Below, one piece after another: positions 16,723 to 26,275 of a stretch of 64,000 nt of DNA. How positions within the stretch are numbered: the stretch's first letter is position 1; every line of letters starts with the position of its first letter. The notes under the pieces are model-generated. The model worked only from the letters and a program-made list of their open reading frames with translations. It had not been told where the DNA came from and did not search any database. This stretch comes from Polaribacter glomeratus. Lineage in GTDB: Bacteria > Bacteroidota > Bacteroidia > Flavobacteriales > Flavobacteriaceae. The DNA lies in assembly GCF_002954665.1 (NCBI RefSeq), contig NZ_MSCM01000001.1, positions 310,802 through 374,801 of the forward strand, written 5' to 3'. A program made the position numbers and the translations under genes.

Positions 16723-16941
16723 CTAATAATTTTTAGCGTGCGAAAAGACTCTGAAAATTTTATTTAAAACAACACTTAAAAGGCTTAAGAATGGGAATAA
16801 TGAGATGAAAAAGAACATAACCATTAATCCGTCGAATAAAGTTTCTACATCATTAATAAGCAATAAATGCTTACCAGAGAAGATTAAAACAACAGTTGCG
16901 ATTAATAAAATAAGAACGATTTTTATAGTTTTTGTATTCAT
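16723..16941 (-). CDS. Small membrane protein related to the duplicated pair
   Basis: This 72-aa protein has two hydrophobic helices (about 8-22 and 39-62) and the loop GKHLLLINDVETLF, matching GKQLIIINDITTF in the two 68-aa proteins at 14987 and 15901. Identity elsewhere is low, so it is an older paralogue. The C-terminus is basic (FRVFSHAKNY). A hairpin terminator follows at 16583-16622. Function unknown. Confidence 0.55.
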   Translation of the reverse strand: MNTKTIKIVLILLIATVVLIFSGKHLLLINDVETLFDGLMVMFFFISLFPFLSLLSVVLNKIFRVFSHAKNY

Positions 16942-17519
16942 AATGGGGGAATTTGGGGGTTAATTATATACAAATTTACTTAATAAATTTGTATTTGCTT
17001 ATCAAACCCTCCCTTTTTTTTGAAAAATAGGTAGTTTGCTTACTAACATTATCTTCGATAACTTTAAATAAAGGAAGTATTTTACAAATAAATTTTTTGT
17101 CATTTTGCATATTGTTCATTAAGTAACTTAATCAATTATTAAATTCAGTAGCTCAGTTACTTGCATGCTTTTTTGTCGATATTCGTGTACTATTATCAAA
17201 TATTTAGAACAATACATTTAGAGTTTAGTCTAAAAAATAAACTGACTAATAGCATAACAAACTAATTTATATTTGTGTTTAAAGGGTTAAAAGCGATCGT
17301 TTCAAAAAAAATTGAGAATGAAAACAAATCGACACGTTTTTTATTTTAAAGAATAGAACGCTAAAATAGATTAAAACAACTAGCTTCCTAAATAAAATAA
17401 TAAAGTTTAAAAAATAAGGATGCATAGCCAAGCAATAAAAAAAGGGCAACTATAGTATTTGAGCTAAAAATAATATCAAATTATATTAAACCAAATTTAA
17501 TAGTACAGTTAATAGTTGA
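16942..17519. other. Intergenic stretch without a recognised gene
   Basis: These 578 bp between two minus-strand genes are AT-rich and stop-rich in all frames. I see no repeat, RNA or clear regulatory site. Confidence 0.4.
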
Positions 17520-19151
17520 TTACTTTTTTTCTACATATTCATCAGCGGCAAAATAAATACCTTTGGCCGTCCATCTTTTTTGAATATGTTTTAAAGCAGT
17601 TTTAAAAGCGCTAAAGTCTTTATGTTCTTTGTTTGTCCAACCAATTTCTGCGTAGGCAGCTATTCTTGGAAAAACTTTAAAATGCATCTCACCATTTGTA
17701 GGAATCCATTCTCCCCACATTTGTGCACCTAAACCAATAATTTTATCATGGTATTTAGGGTCTAGAGTTTCCGGAATCGGGTCAAAATCGTACGCCTTAG
17801 AAAGCGGTAACACTTTATAGGTATAATCTAAATAAGTGTACGAGTGAAGCGAGTTTACCACTTTATAGCCACTGCTGGCAGCTGTAGTTAGTAATTCAGT
17901 ATCACCTTTCCAGAAATGTACAATGGTTTCTTTTGCTAATTTTTGAGTAGTTTTTGTATCTTCTTTATCTTGATAAAAATGTAAATTATGCCCCATAATT
18001 TCATTCCAACCCATCATTCGTTTGTTTTTACCTTGTATATACGCAGACATATTATTTGTAAAATATACTTGTAAGTCTGCCGGAGTTTTTAAGTTTTTTT
18101 GAGACATAAATTCTCTAACCGAAGCAGCGTTTTTCCAGTGATTGTATTTTACTTCATCACCACCAATATGAATTACTTTGGATGGAAAAAGTGCCATTAC
18201 TTCATCTAAAACATCTTGTAAAAACTTGATTACTCTTGGGCTTGTAACATCGTATACATCTGCACCAACACCAAATTTAATAGGAACTTCTATTTCTTCT
18301 TTTGATGTTCCCAGCCAAGAATACGAAGCAATTGCTGCCGATGAATGACCTGGCATTTCTATCTCTGGTACAATGGTAATATGTCTTTCGGATGCATATT
18401 TTATAATTTCTTTAATTTCTACCTGCGTATAAAAACCTTTGTGTGGTTCTGCAGATTGTATAGGACTGTCCCATTCTAAAGGTCCTATTTGAGTACTTTT
18501 TCTTTTAGAACCAATTTCTGTAAGTTTTGGGTATTTTTTAATTTCGATTCTCCAACCTTGGTCATCTACTAAATGCCAATGAAAAACATTCATTTTTAAA
18601 AAAGCCATTTCATCCAACAACATTTTTACTTGTTCCATTCCTTTAAAATGTCTAGCCTCATCTAACATAAAAGCGCGCCATTTAAACCTTGGTGCATCTT
18701 TAATAACCACTTCTTTTATTTTAATTGTTTTTTCGTACTTAGAAAAATAAGCATTAGAAGTACAATATTGAATTAAACTTTGCACGGCATAAAACCAACC
18801 GCGATCGTCTAAAGCACAAATGGTAATTCCGTCATCAGCAATCGTTAATTCATAGCCTTCGCTTGGTAAATTTTTATCTATTTTAAAATTGATAGCTTTC
18901 TTTTTATTGCTTTGAAATTCGGTTGATAGTAACTCTAAATTATACTTTTCTTTAAAATGGTTTTGTAATAATTTTGCGGATGCAGTACTTTCTGTCGTAT
19001 GAATTATAATTGTGCTATCGTCAATAACAATAGTGCTTTTACCAAAAGAAAAATCTTGAGGTTTTGGAATGATGTTAATGTCTTGTGCGTTTGCCGTCAA
19101 AATAGGAATTAAAAGAAAAGAAATAAATACTATTAAAATTTTATAGTTCAT
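17520..19151 (-). CDS. Beta-N-acetylhexosaminidase, glycoside hydrolase family 20
   Basis: The enzyme removes terminal N-acetylhexosamine from chitin fragments, peptidoglycan pieces or glycans. The 543-aa protein has a signal peptide (to about ANAQ, residue 23), an N-terminal GH20b-like domain (25-150) and the catalytic barrel from about 155. The catalytic Asp-Glu pair is visible in HIGGDE (D332, E333), with HWHLVDDQGW at 191-200 and EIEMPGHSSAA at 263-273 as further family marks. Location is periplasmic or outer membrane; there is no sorting domain. It lies 39 bp after the barrel-like gene and may be read from the fdhD operon. Confidence 0.93.
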   Translation of the reverse strand: MNYKILIVFISFLLIPILTANAQDINIIPKPQDFSFGKSTIVIDDSTIIIHTTESTASAKLLQNHFKEKYNLELLSTEFQSNKKKAINFKIDKNLPSEGYELTIADDGITICALDDRGWFYAVQSLIQYCTSNAYFSKYEKTIKIKEVVIKDAPRFKWRAFMLDEARHFKGMEQVKMLLDEMAFLKMNVFHWHLVDDQGWRIEIKKYPKLTEIGSKRKSTQIGPLEWDSPIQSAEPHKGFYTQVEIKEIIKYASERHITIVPEIEMPGHSSAAIASYSWLGTSKEEIEVPIKFGVGADVYDVTSPRVIKFLQDVLDEVMALFPSKVIHIGGDEVKYNHWKNAASVREFMSQKNLKTPADLQVYFTNNMSAYIQGKNKRMMGWNEIMGHNLHFYQDKEDTKTTQKLAKETIVHFWKGDTELLTTAASSGYKVVNSLHSYTYLDYTYKVLPLSKAYDFDPIPETLDPKYHDKIIGLGAQMWGEWIPTNGEMHFKVFPRIAAYAEIGWTNKEHKDFSAFKTALKHIQKRWTAKGIYFAADEYVEKK

Positions 19152-19190
19152 GTTTGCTGAGGTTTTATTCTTAAAAATAGGGGTTTTTTA

Positions 19191-20729
19191 TCAGTTCATT
19201 TTTAAAAATGATAAATGATAGGTAATCCCTAGATTTATAAAAGTACTACTTAAATCGCCACCTTTTGCTTTTACATATCCTGCAGCCGTTCTAAGACTTA
19301 AAGCATCATTTAGTTGGTAGCTAAAACCAGCACTTGGTTTTACAATAAATCCTTGCCCTGTGCTAATATCGCCACCACCTGCAGCACCTGCTAAGACTTG
19401 CGTAAAAAAGGTTGTTTTGTTATTTAAAAAAGGATTTGTTTTTGCGCCAAAACCAACAATTCCTTCTGCATATGCGCCTGCATTGCCAAAGTTTGCAAAA
19501 GAAGTTTGACCTGCAACATACAGGTTTTTATTTAGGTCTAAATTAACTTGTACCGATATTTGTTGCATGTCTTCTGTAGGATTACCATCTCTTTTGGCAT
19601 TTATATAAAGGTCTTGTTTTGTAATTATTTCTAACCCTTTAAATGTTCCTTTAGAAAACGATTTTTCATCAGAAATAATACCATTTCTTTCTACATAATA
19701 TTTTAAACCAACTCCAAATGAAGAGGTGTAAAAATGCGAATTAGGAGACATTACATAGCCTTTATTTAATGAAAGGTAAAAAGCGTTAAAAACTTGCTGT
19801 TCAATAGAAATATCTGGATAGATTAAAAATCCGCCTTGCGAATCTACACCACCACCACCACCAGCACCAACTCCAAATTTGGCAAGAATATTAGTGCGGT
19901 TTTTATTGAATGGCAAATGATATCCTGCGCCTAAAAACACATCCATATAACCCGCTTTAATTCCATCAAATGCCCCATCTACTTTTAGAAAAGCAAACCA
20001 GTTTTTAGTAAGATACGAAGCCATTTCAAAACCGGCAAGTCTAATAGTTGCTCTATTAAAGCGTTGCACATTTGCATTGTTATCATCACCCTTTATCATT
20101 AAATTATTTAAGTGCAGCATGAGTGATGTTTTTTTAGAATTTACATTCCAACTAGATTTTTGCAATCCTTCAAAATCAAAATCATCACCAGAAACGTTAT
20201 AATTAGCATACGAATAGTCTAACGGAATTTCTAAACCAACATTTAATTGATGTCCTTTAATTAGACCGTCATCAAAAAAGTTAACATAACTCCAACCCGA
20301 ATTTACAGAAAAATCTTTAAAATTATAACCTAGATTAAAATGTGGTAAAATAAATGCTCCACCACCATCAGGTGCAGCAGCACCACCGCCGCCGCCAAAG
20401 TGAAAACCAGTATCTATATAAAAAGTATCAGAAAAGTATTTTTTAATTCCGGCATTGATACCCAATGTAAAAAAACCACCTCGAGCACCGCTCACTGCTC
20501 CGTAAATACCTAAACCTGCGTAAGACCAATCATTTAGCATTAAATTGTAATGAATTCCTGTAAAGCCCATATTTGCTTCATTAGGAATGGTAGTTTCTGG
20601 CATTTCAATTGAAAGAAAATCTATTTTTCCGAATCCTTTTTGGAATTTTTTTTCTGGAATTGATTCATTCTGAGCGCTTATAAATTGACTAGTACAAAGT
20701 ACTGCCAATAAAAAAATATACTTTTTCAT
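19191..20729 (-). CDS. Glycine-rich outer-membrane-type protein of unknown function
   Basis: This 512-aa protein has a signal peptide ending near FISAQ at residue 20 and long alternating strands with three similar glycine-rich loops: GGGGGAAAPDGGGA near 113, GAGGGGGVDSQGG near 285 and GAAGGGDISTGQG near 448. The recurring barrel-like segments suggest an outer-membrane barrel with an internally repeated plan. The C-terminus YHLSFLKMN ends in a strand. I do not recognise a family. It begins 9 bp after the fdhF-like gene, so it is probably translated from the same message. Confidence 0.8.
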   Translation of the reverse strand: MKKYIFLLAVLCTSQFISAQNESIPEKKFQKGFGKIDFLSIEMPETTIPNEANMGFTGIHYNLMLNDWSYAGLGIYGAVSGARGGFFTLGINAGIKKYFSDTFYIDTGFHFGGGGGAAAPDGGGAFILPHFNLGYNFKDFSVNSGWSYVNFFDDGLIKGHQLNVGLEIPLDYSYANYNVSGDDFDFEGLQKSSWNVNSKKTSLMLHLNNLMIKGDDNNANVQRFNRATIRLAGFEMASYLTKNWFAFLKVDGAFDGIKAGYMDVFLGAGYHLPFNKNRTNILAKFGVGAGGGGGVDSQGGFLIYPDISIEQQVFNAFYLSLNKGYVMSPNSHFYTSSFGVGLKYYVERNGIISDEKSFSKGTFKGLEIITKQDLYINAKRDGNPTEDMQQISVQVNLDLNKNLYVAGQTSFANFGNAGAYAEGIVGFGAKTNPFLNNKTTFFTQVLAGAAGGGDISTGQGFIVKPSAGFSYQLNDALSLRTAAGYVKAKGGDLSSTFINLGITYHLSFLKMN

Positions 20730-20738
20730 AGAATGTAT

Positions 20739-23030
20739 TTATCTTTTTTTGATGGTAATAATAACTGTTTTAGAAGTAGGCGTATTGCTAGTGTCTGCGG
20801 TGCTTTTTAAAGGAACTAACACATTAGCTTCAGGAAAATAAGTTGCGGTACATTGTTTTGGAATGCTATATGGTATCGCTAAAAACCCTTTAGCTTCTCT
20901 TTTTTCATCTTTAAAATGACTCGTTAAATCTACCAAATCTAATTTTTGTAAACCAAGTTTTTTCATGTCATCCGCATTCATAAAAATAACTCTTCGTTCG
21001 TTTAAAACGCCTCTATATCTGTCATTTAAGCCATAAATAGTAGTGTTAAACTGATCATGTGTTCGTATCGTCATCATTATATATTGGTCTTTTTCTAAAG
21101 CAATTGCAGATGGTTTGTTAATGCTAAAATTTGCTTTTCCAGTTGCTGTAGGTTCAAAATTATTTTCTCTTGCGTTGTTGGGTAGATAAAATCCGCCTTT
21201 TATTCGTACTCGTTTATTGTAGTTTTCAAAACCAGGAATAGTAGCTTCAATTTTAGCTCTAATTAAATCGTAGTTAGAAGTTAAATTGATCCAATTTGTA
21301 GTTGAATTTTTTAAAGTGAAGTTCGCTAAATTGGCAACAATGGCAGTTTCGCTTAATAACTTTTCAAAGCAAGGTTCTAAATGTCCTCTAGATTGATGTA
21401 CGATTCCCATAGAATTTTCTACAGAAACAAACTGTTGCCCAGAAGTTTGATAATCTCTTTCCGAACGACCTAAACAAGGTAAAATCAATGCTTTTTTACC
21501 TGTAATTAGATGACTCCTATTTAGTTTTGTAGAAACTTGCACGGTTAAATTACAGTTTCGCAGGGCATCCGCAGTAAATTCTGTATCGGGCGTTGCAGAA
21601 ATAAAATTACCACCCATTCCAAAAAATATGGTTGCTTTTTTCTGATGCATGGCTTCAATGGCATCTACCACATCTAAACCATTTTTTCTAGGTGCTTTAA
21701 AATTAAATTCTTTTTCTAAACTGTCAAGAAAAGTTGCGGGTGGTTTTTCCCAAATACCCATGGTTCTGTCTCCTTGCACATTAGAATGCCCACGAACCGG
21801 GCAAGTTCCAGCTCCTTTTTTGCCAATACTTCCTTTTAAAAGCAGGATATTTACAATTTCACGAATATTATCTACAGCATTTTTATGTTGTGTTAAACCC
21901 ATTGCCCAACAAATAATAATATTTTCATTATTGATAATGAGTTCTGTAGCTTTTTCTATCTCTGCCAAACTGATGCCAGTTTGTGGCACTAATTCGGCTA
22001 TAGAATAGCTGTCTAAATCTTTTAATAAATTGTCAATTCCGGCTGTTTTCTCTTTTATAAATTGATGATTAAAAACCGAATTTGGTTTGATATCCTCTTG
22101 TTTTTTCATCAATTTTAAGATGATTTTTAACAACGCAACATCTCCATTTATTTTTACTTGCAGAAATAAATCTGTTAAATCTTGACCGTCACCAAACCAT
22201 TTTAAAGGGTTTTGAGGATCTATATAGTTCATCAATCCTACTTCTGGAAGTGGGTTAATAGTTATAATTTTTCCGCCTTTCTTTTTTGTTTCACTTAAAG
22301 CGGTTAACATTCTTGGATGATTTGTACCTGGATTTTGCCCAATTACAATTACTAAATCGGCATGGTTAAAATCGTCTAAAGTAACAGAACCTTTGCCAAT
22401 TCCTACAGTTTCAGAAAGTGCAGCACCGCTAGATTCGTGGCACATATTAGAGCAATCTGGTAAATTATTTGTTCCGAATTCACGCACAAATAATTGATAC
22501 AAAAAAGCAGCTTCATTACTGGTTCTGCCAGAGGTATAAAAAATAGCTTCGTCAGGAGAATTTAATGCATTTAACTCATCAGCAATTAATTTAAAAGCTT
22601 TACCCCATGAAATTTCTTCGTAATGTGTTTTGCCTTCAGCTAAATACATTGGATGGGTAATTCTACCACTTTTACCAATTTCATAATCAGATAATTTTGC
22701 CAATTTGGCAACGGCATGAGTTGCGAAAAACATAGGCGAAACCATGTTTTTAGTAGCTTCTTCTGCTACCGCTTTTGCACCATTTTCACAATACTCAGCT
22801 AAAAAAGCACGTTTTTCGTCAGGATCTGGCCATGCACAACCTGGGCAGTCAAAACCATCTTTCTGGTTTAAGTTTTTTAACAAACCAATCCCTTTTAAAA
22901 TACCAACTTCATCTTTAATATGACGCAGCGAAGAGGCAATTGCCTTTAAACCTACAGCAGATTTTGGAATCGCTGTGAACTGAATTCCTGTTAATTTTTC
23001 TGGCGGTTGTGCAGTTGTTTTTTTAGACAT
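20739..23030 (-). CDS. FdhF/YdeP-family molybdopterin oxidoreductase
   Basis: This 763-aa protein belongs to the molybdopterin-dependent oxidoreductase superfamily, closest in pattern to the formate-dehydrogenase-alpha-like FdhF/YdeP branch. It starts with GFDCPGCAWPDP (C62, C65), continues with FYTSGRTSNEAAF and NMCHESSG near 195, and ends with a molybdopterin-dinucleotide-binding domain (TIRTHDQFNTTIYGLNDR near 655). A four-cysteine N-terminal [4Fe-4S] motif is not visible. The substrate is unproven: relatives are linked to formate or acid-resistance roles. The start overlaps the fdhD stop by 8 bp, indicating coupled translation. Confidence 0.9.
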   Translation of the reverse strand: MSKKTTAQPPEKLTGIQFTAIPKSAVGLKAIASSLRHIKDEVGILKGIGLLKNLNQKDGFDCPGCAWPDPDEKRAFLAEYCENGAKAVAEEATKNMVSPMFFATHAVAKLAKLSDYEIGKSGRITHPMYLAEGKTHYEEISWGKAFKLIADELNALNSPDEAIFYTSGRTSNEAAFLYQLFVREFGTNNLPDCSNMCHESSGAALSETVGIGKGSVTLDDFNHADLVIVIGQNPGTNHPRMLTALSETKKKGGKIITINPLPEVGLMNYIDPQNPLKWFGDGQDLTDLFLQVKINGDVALLKIILKLMKKQEDIKPNSVFNHQFIKEKTAGIDNLLKDLDSYSIAELVPQTGISLAEIEKATELIINNENIIICWAMGLTQHKNAVDNIREIVNILLLKGSIGKKGAGTCPVRGHSNVQGDRTMGIWEKPPATFLDSLEKEFNFKAPRKNGLDVVDAIEAMHQKKATIFFGMGGNFISATPDTEFTADALRNCNLTVQVSTKLNRSHLITGKKALILPCLGRSERDYQTSGQQFVSVENSMGIVHQSRGHLEPCFEKLLSETAIVANLANFTLKNSTTNWINLTSNYDLIRAKIEATIPGFENYNKRVRIKGGFYLPNNARENNFEPTATGKANFSINKPSAIALEKDQYIMMTIRTHDQFNTTIYGLNDRYRGVLNERRVIFMNADDMKKLGLQKLDLVDLTSHFKDEKREAKGFLAIPYSIPKQCTATYFPEANVLVPLKSTADTSNTPTSKTVIITIKKR

Positions 23031-23826
23031 TTTCTAAATTATTTAGATAATTAGGGTTCGAATAAATGGTCATTTTTTGTTCTCGTGAAAAACCGATTAA
23101 ACAAATTCCGAATTCTTTTGCAAAATCGACCGCTAAAGAAGAACATGCCGAAACCGCAACAATGATAGGTATTTTAGCAATAAATGCTTTGCTTACAATT
23201 TCATAAGAAACACGACCACTTACCAATAAATAGTTGGCTTCTTTTAGACTTCCTTTTTCTAGCAAATCACCAACCGTTTTATCAACGGCATTGTGTCTGC
23301 CAATATCTTCTTTAATGCTTCGTAAATTCTGATTTTTATCAAAAATTGCTGCTGCATGACAGCCTCCAGTTTTTTTAAAAGTTTCTTGAAAGTCGCCCAT
23401 TTTAGCAAACATTTTATGCAAGTTTTCTGATGAAAAAACTATTTGATCCAACTTATTTCCAGTTACTTTAATATCTTTTAACTCCTGTTTTCCGCAGATA
23501 CCGCAAGACGAAACAGATAATAAAGTTCTTTTGTTTAAATAGCCTTTTCCTAAATCCTCTTTAGAGATATTAACATTAATAATAGAAATAATAGCTGCCT
23601 CTTTTTTTATTATTTTAAATGATAAAGGAGCTGCTTTTTTATAAATATCTTCGGCAAAAAGTAACCCTCTAACCAACTCAACATCATCATTTGGCGTCCT
23701 CATTACCACTGTATAGGGCTCATTATTGATATTTATTTGAAGTGCGGCTTCTATCACTAAAAAGTCATCAACCTTTTGATGATTATTGGATGCTATTTTT
23801 AAACCTTGATACTGTAAACTTTGCAT
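23023..23826 (-). CDS. fdhD: Formate dehydrogenase accessory sulfurtransferase FdhD
   Basis: FdhD transfers sulfur from a cysteine desulfurase to the molybdenum cofactor of formate dehydrogenases. The 267-aa protein carries the catalytic loop SSCGICG (C108, C111), GGCHAAAIF near 154, and IGRHNAVDKTVG and SGRVSYEIVSKA in the C-terminal half, all family marks. The overlap with the downstream oxidoreductase gene fits its role as that enzyme's activator. The message begins upstream of 23826; no riboswitch-like structure is apparent there. Confidence 0.95.
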   Translation of the reverse strand: MQSLQYQGLKIASNNHQKVDDFLVIEAALQININNEPYTVVMRTPNDDVELVRGLLFAEDIYKKAAPLSFKIIKKEAAIISIINVNISKEDLGKGYLNKRTLLSVSSCGICGKQELKDIKVTGNKLDQIVFSSENLHKMFAKMGDFQETFKKTGGCHAAAIFDKNQNLRSIKEDIGRHNAVDKTVGDLLEKGSLKEANYLLVSGRVSYEIVSKAFIAKIPIIVAVSACSSLAVDFAKEFGICLIGFSREQKMTIYSNPNYLNNLENV

Positions 23827-23875
23827 AAAAATAAAAATACTACTTTCTACACAAACTTACTTAAAAATGATAGTT

Positions 23876-23906
23876 AAAAAAAGTCTCGAATTTAAATTCG
23901 AGACTT
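23876..23906 (-). terminator. Rho-independent-type terminator
   Basis: AAGTCTCGAATTT and AAATTCGAGACTT (23881-23906) form a perfect palindrome, followed on the minus strand by a run of T. It lies after the methyltransferase gene that ends at 24005 and separates it from fdhD. Confidence 0.8.
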
Positions 23907-24004
23907 AATGTTAAGTGTTTTAAATCCCTACAACTAAAACACATCAATTTTATAAAGGTACAAAAAGAGTATGTTAAAAAACTGATAATTAAGTACAATG
24001 TAGA

Positions 24005-25186
24005 TTAGTTATTGGTTTTTTTGCAAATAATTACCTGTAAATCATTTTTATTATCCGTTGTAAAAAAGAGGTAGTTTGTTCCGCCATCTTTTAGATTGGT
24101 TTCTTTTCTAATTTGTGCAACTGTTTTAGGAAAGTTTCTAGTTGTAATATTTGCTTTATTATTGGGTAAAAGACTTTTTATTTTTTTCTTATCATACTTT
24201 AAAACAGTACTAACTTTAAAACTTCTACCGGGAAAATCAATTAATTTTTCTGAAGTATAAAGATGCGAGTGTTGATGAATTTTAAATAGGTTTAATTGTG
24301 TTGATATTTGATGAAAACCGCCAGATTTTAAAATGGCAGCATTTGGTTCATACAAATAGGTAAGTGGTTGAGAGTAATTTGATTTTACTTCTTCATTAAA
24401 ATTAAATTCGAATTTTTGTGAATCGTCATTTATAAGGTTGATGGTTTTTATTCGGATGTCTTTTTCGTAGTTTTTTTCAAGTAAAAACAGCAATTCTTTT
24501 ACCTCGTTTTTAATGGCAATAATATGAATTTCTTTTACAAATTTTAATTCTGATATAGCACTAGAAATATCTAAAATAGGTGAGTTTTTTAATAAAATTT
24601 GATTGGTTTTTGTAAATAGAAAATCAATATTCTCTGGCACATTTGGTAAGCAATCTTTTAATAAAAATACTTTTCCCTTGGTGTCACTTCTTCTGGATGG
24701 ATCTATATAAATACAATCAAAAAGTTGCGTGGTTTCTTTTAAAAAATCAATACCGTCCCCCGTAAAAGTATCAATATTTTTAAGATTTAATTGTTGATAA
24801 TTATGATGTACAATAGTTGATAGCTCAGTATTAATTTCGCAGTGCGTTACGTTCTTAAATTGCATTGCAAAATAGAAGCAATCAATGCCAAAACCACCAG
24901 TAATATCAACTAAACAATTACCAGAAACTAATTTTGCTTTGTAAGCAGCAGTACTTTCTGAGGAAGTTTGCTCAATACTAATTTTTGGCGGATAATAAAT
25001 ATTTTTAGCAGTAAACCAGGTAGGTAATTTGTGTTCCGCTTTTTGTTTGGCAAGAATTTGATTTGCCAATTCTTGTACAGAAACTTCAACAAAAAGGCTT
25101 CCTTTTAAAATCAGTTTTGTTATGTTGGATTTTAAATTATCAACAATAAACTGCTGAACTTTGGGATGTAAAATTGCAAGATTCAA
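24005..25186 (-). CDS. Class I SAM-dependent methyltransferase with THUMP-like domain
   Basis: This 393-aa protein has a Rossmann methyltransferase core with motif I LVDITGGFGIDCFYFA near 92-107, an acidic residue after the second strand (HCEINTEL near 117) and IDPSRRSD near 157-164 in the motif IV position. The C-terminal part resembles the THUMP-like domain found in flavobacterial homologues, pointing to an RNA substrate, perhaps rRNA or tRNA; the substrate is inference. The start is TTG at 25186; the only alternative would be an unusual codon, since AI-2E-family gene ends 6 bp upstream. Confidence 0.8.
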   Translation of the reverse strand: MNLAILHPKVQQFIVDNLKSNITKLILKGSLFVEVSVQELANQILAKQKAEHKLPTWFTAKNIYYPPKISIEQTSSESTAAYKAKLVSGNCLVDITGGFGIDCFYFAMQFKNVTHCEINTELSTIVHHNYQQLNLKNIDTFTGDGIDFLKETTQLFDCIYIDPSRRSDTKGKVFLLKDCLPNVPENIDFLFTKTNQILLKNSPILDISSAISELKFVKEIHIIAIKNEVKELLFLLEKNYEKDIRIKTINLINDDSQKFEFNFNEEVKSNYSQPLTYLYEPNAAILKSGGFHQISTQLNLFKIHQHSHLYTSEKLIDFPGRSFKVSTVLKYDKKKIKSLLPNNKANITTRNFPKTVAQIRKETNLKDGGTNYLFFTTDNKNDLQVIICKKTNN

Positions 25187-25192
25187 AATTGA

Positions 25193-26275
25193 TTAAATGT
25201 CTTTTGTTAACGATTTTACAATTTTATTTTCTGATAAAAATTCTTTTAAAATCACTTTTAATGCTGTATAACAAGGTATTGCTGTAACCATACCAATAAC
25301 ACCAAATAGTAAACCACCAATAACAATCACTAAGAAAATTTCTAAAGGATGTGATTTAGTAGTTTTTGAAAATATTAATGGCTGGCTCACAAAATTATCA
25401 ATCAATTGCGCCAATCCGTAGCAAAATAAAATCCATAAAGAGGTTGGTAAAATAACAGCCTGAAAATCTTGACCAATATTACTTATCATCGATAAGACAA
25501 ACATAATTAAGGCACCAATTAAAGGACCAACATAAGGAATTAGGTTTAAAAGCGCACATAAAAATGCGATAACAATTGGGTTTGAAATACCAAAGCTTAG
25601 TAAAATAATACTGTAAATAATAAATAGCGTTGTTATTTGAATAATTAAACCAATAAAATAACTAGATAATAAGTTGTTGATGGTTTCTAGCGATTTAGAA
25701 AGTCTGCCTTCAGTATCGCTGGGAATTAATGTTAATAAACTGGTTTCTAATATTCTACTATCTTTCATTAAAAAGAAAGAAATAAATAAAACCGATAATA
25801 AACCAACACTTAACGAACCTAAAGCACCTAAAACTGCGTTTAACAAATCTGGTATTGCTTTAAATTGCGATACAAAATTGATGTCTTTTAGTTTGCTTAA
25901 AATATCAACCCCTTTAGACGAAAAGTAGGCGGTAACTTCATTAAAAATATCTTGTACACTTGCTTGTAAATCTTCTACATGTAAAAGCGATAAATTTGTG
26001 CCTTGTTCTAGAATTAAAGGGATAAATAAAACCACTAAACCTGTTAAAAGGCTAAGCATTAAAAGCATTGTAGCAATTACGGCAATTGTATTTGGGAATT
26101 TTAAGCGATCTCTTAAAAATCGAATTAAAGGACGCCCAATTAAAGATAAAACTGCTGCAATAACGATGTAAACAATTACAGATTGAATTTCGAATAAAAA
26201 ATAGAGTAAAAATAAAATACCAGATACAATTGCTAAGGCTCTTAAAATTCCGTTTGAAATGCTTTTTGAAGTCAT
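25193..26275 (-). CDS. AI-2E family transporter (PerM/YhhT-type permease)
   Basis: This 360-aa integral membrane protein has about eight hydrophobic helices. The central region contains the family's FISFFLMKDSR near 165-175 and the PYVGPLIGALIMF block near 244-256. Members export autoinducer-2 in E. coli (TqsA) or act in ion or proton exchange; the substrate here is unknown. Its ATG overlaps the stop of the upstream gene by one base (TAATG), so the two are probably translated together. Confidence 0.88.
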   Translation of the reverse strand: MTSKSISNGILRALAIVSGILFLLYFLFEIQSVIVYIVIAAVLSLIGRPLIRFLRDRLKFPNTIAVIATMLLMLSLLTGLVVLFIPLILEQGTNLSLLHVEDLQASVQDIFNEVTAYFSSKGVDILSKLKDINFVSQFKAIPDLLNAVLGALGSLSVGLLSVLFISFFLMKDSRILETSLLTLIPSDTEGRLSKSLETINNLLSSYFIGLIIQITTLFIIYSIILLSFGISNPIVIAFLCALLNLIPYVGPLIGALIMFVLSMISNIGQDFQAVILPTSLWILFCYGLAQLIDNFVSQPLIFSKTTKSHPLEIFLVIVIGGLLFGVIGMVTAIPCYTALKVILKEFLSENKIVKSLTKDI

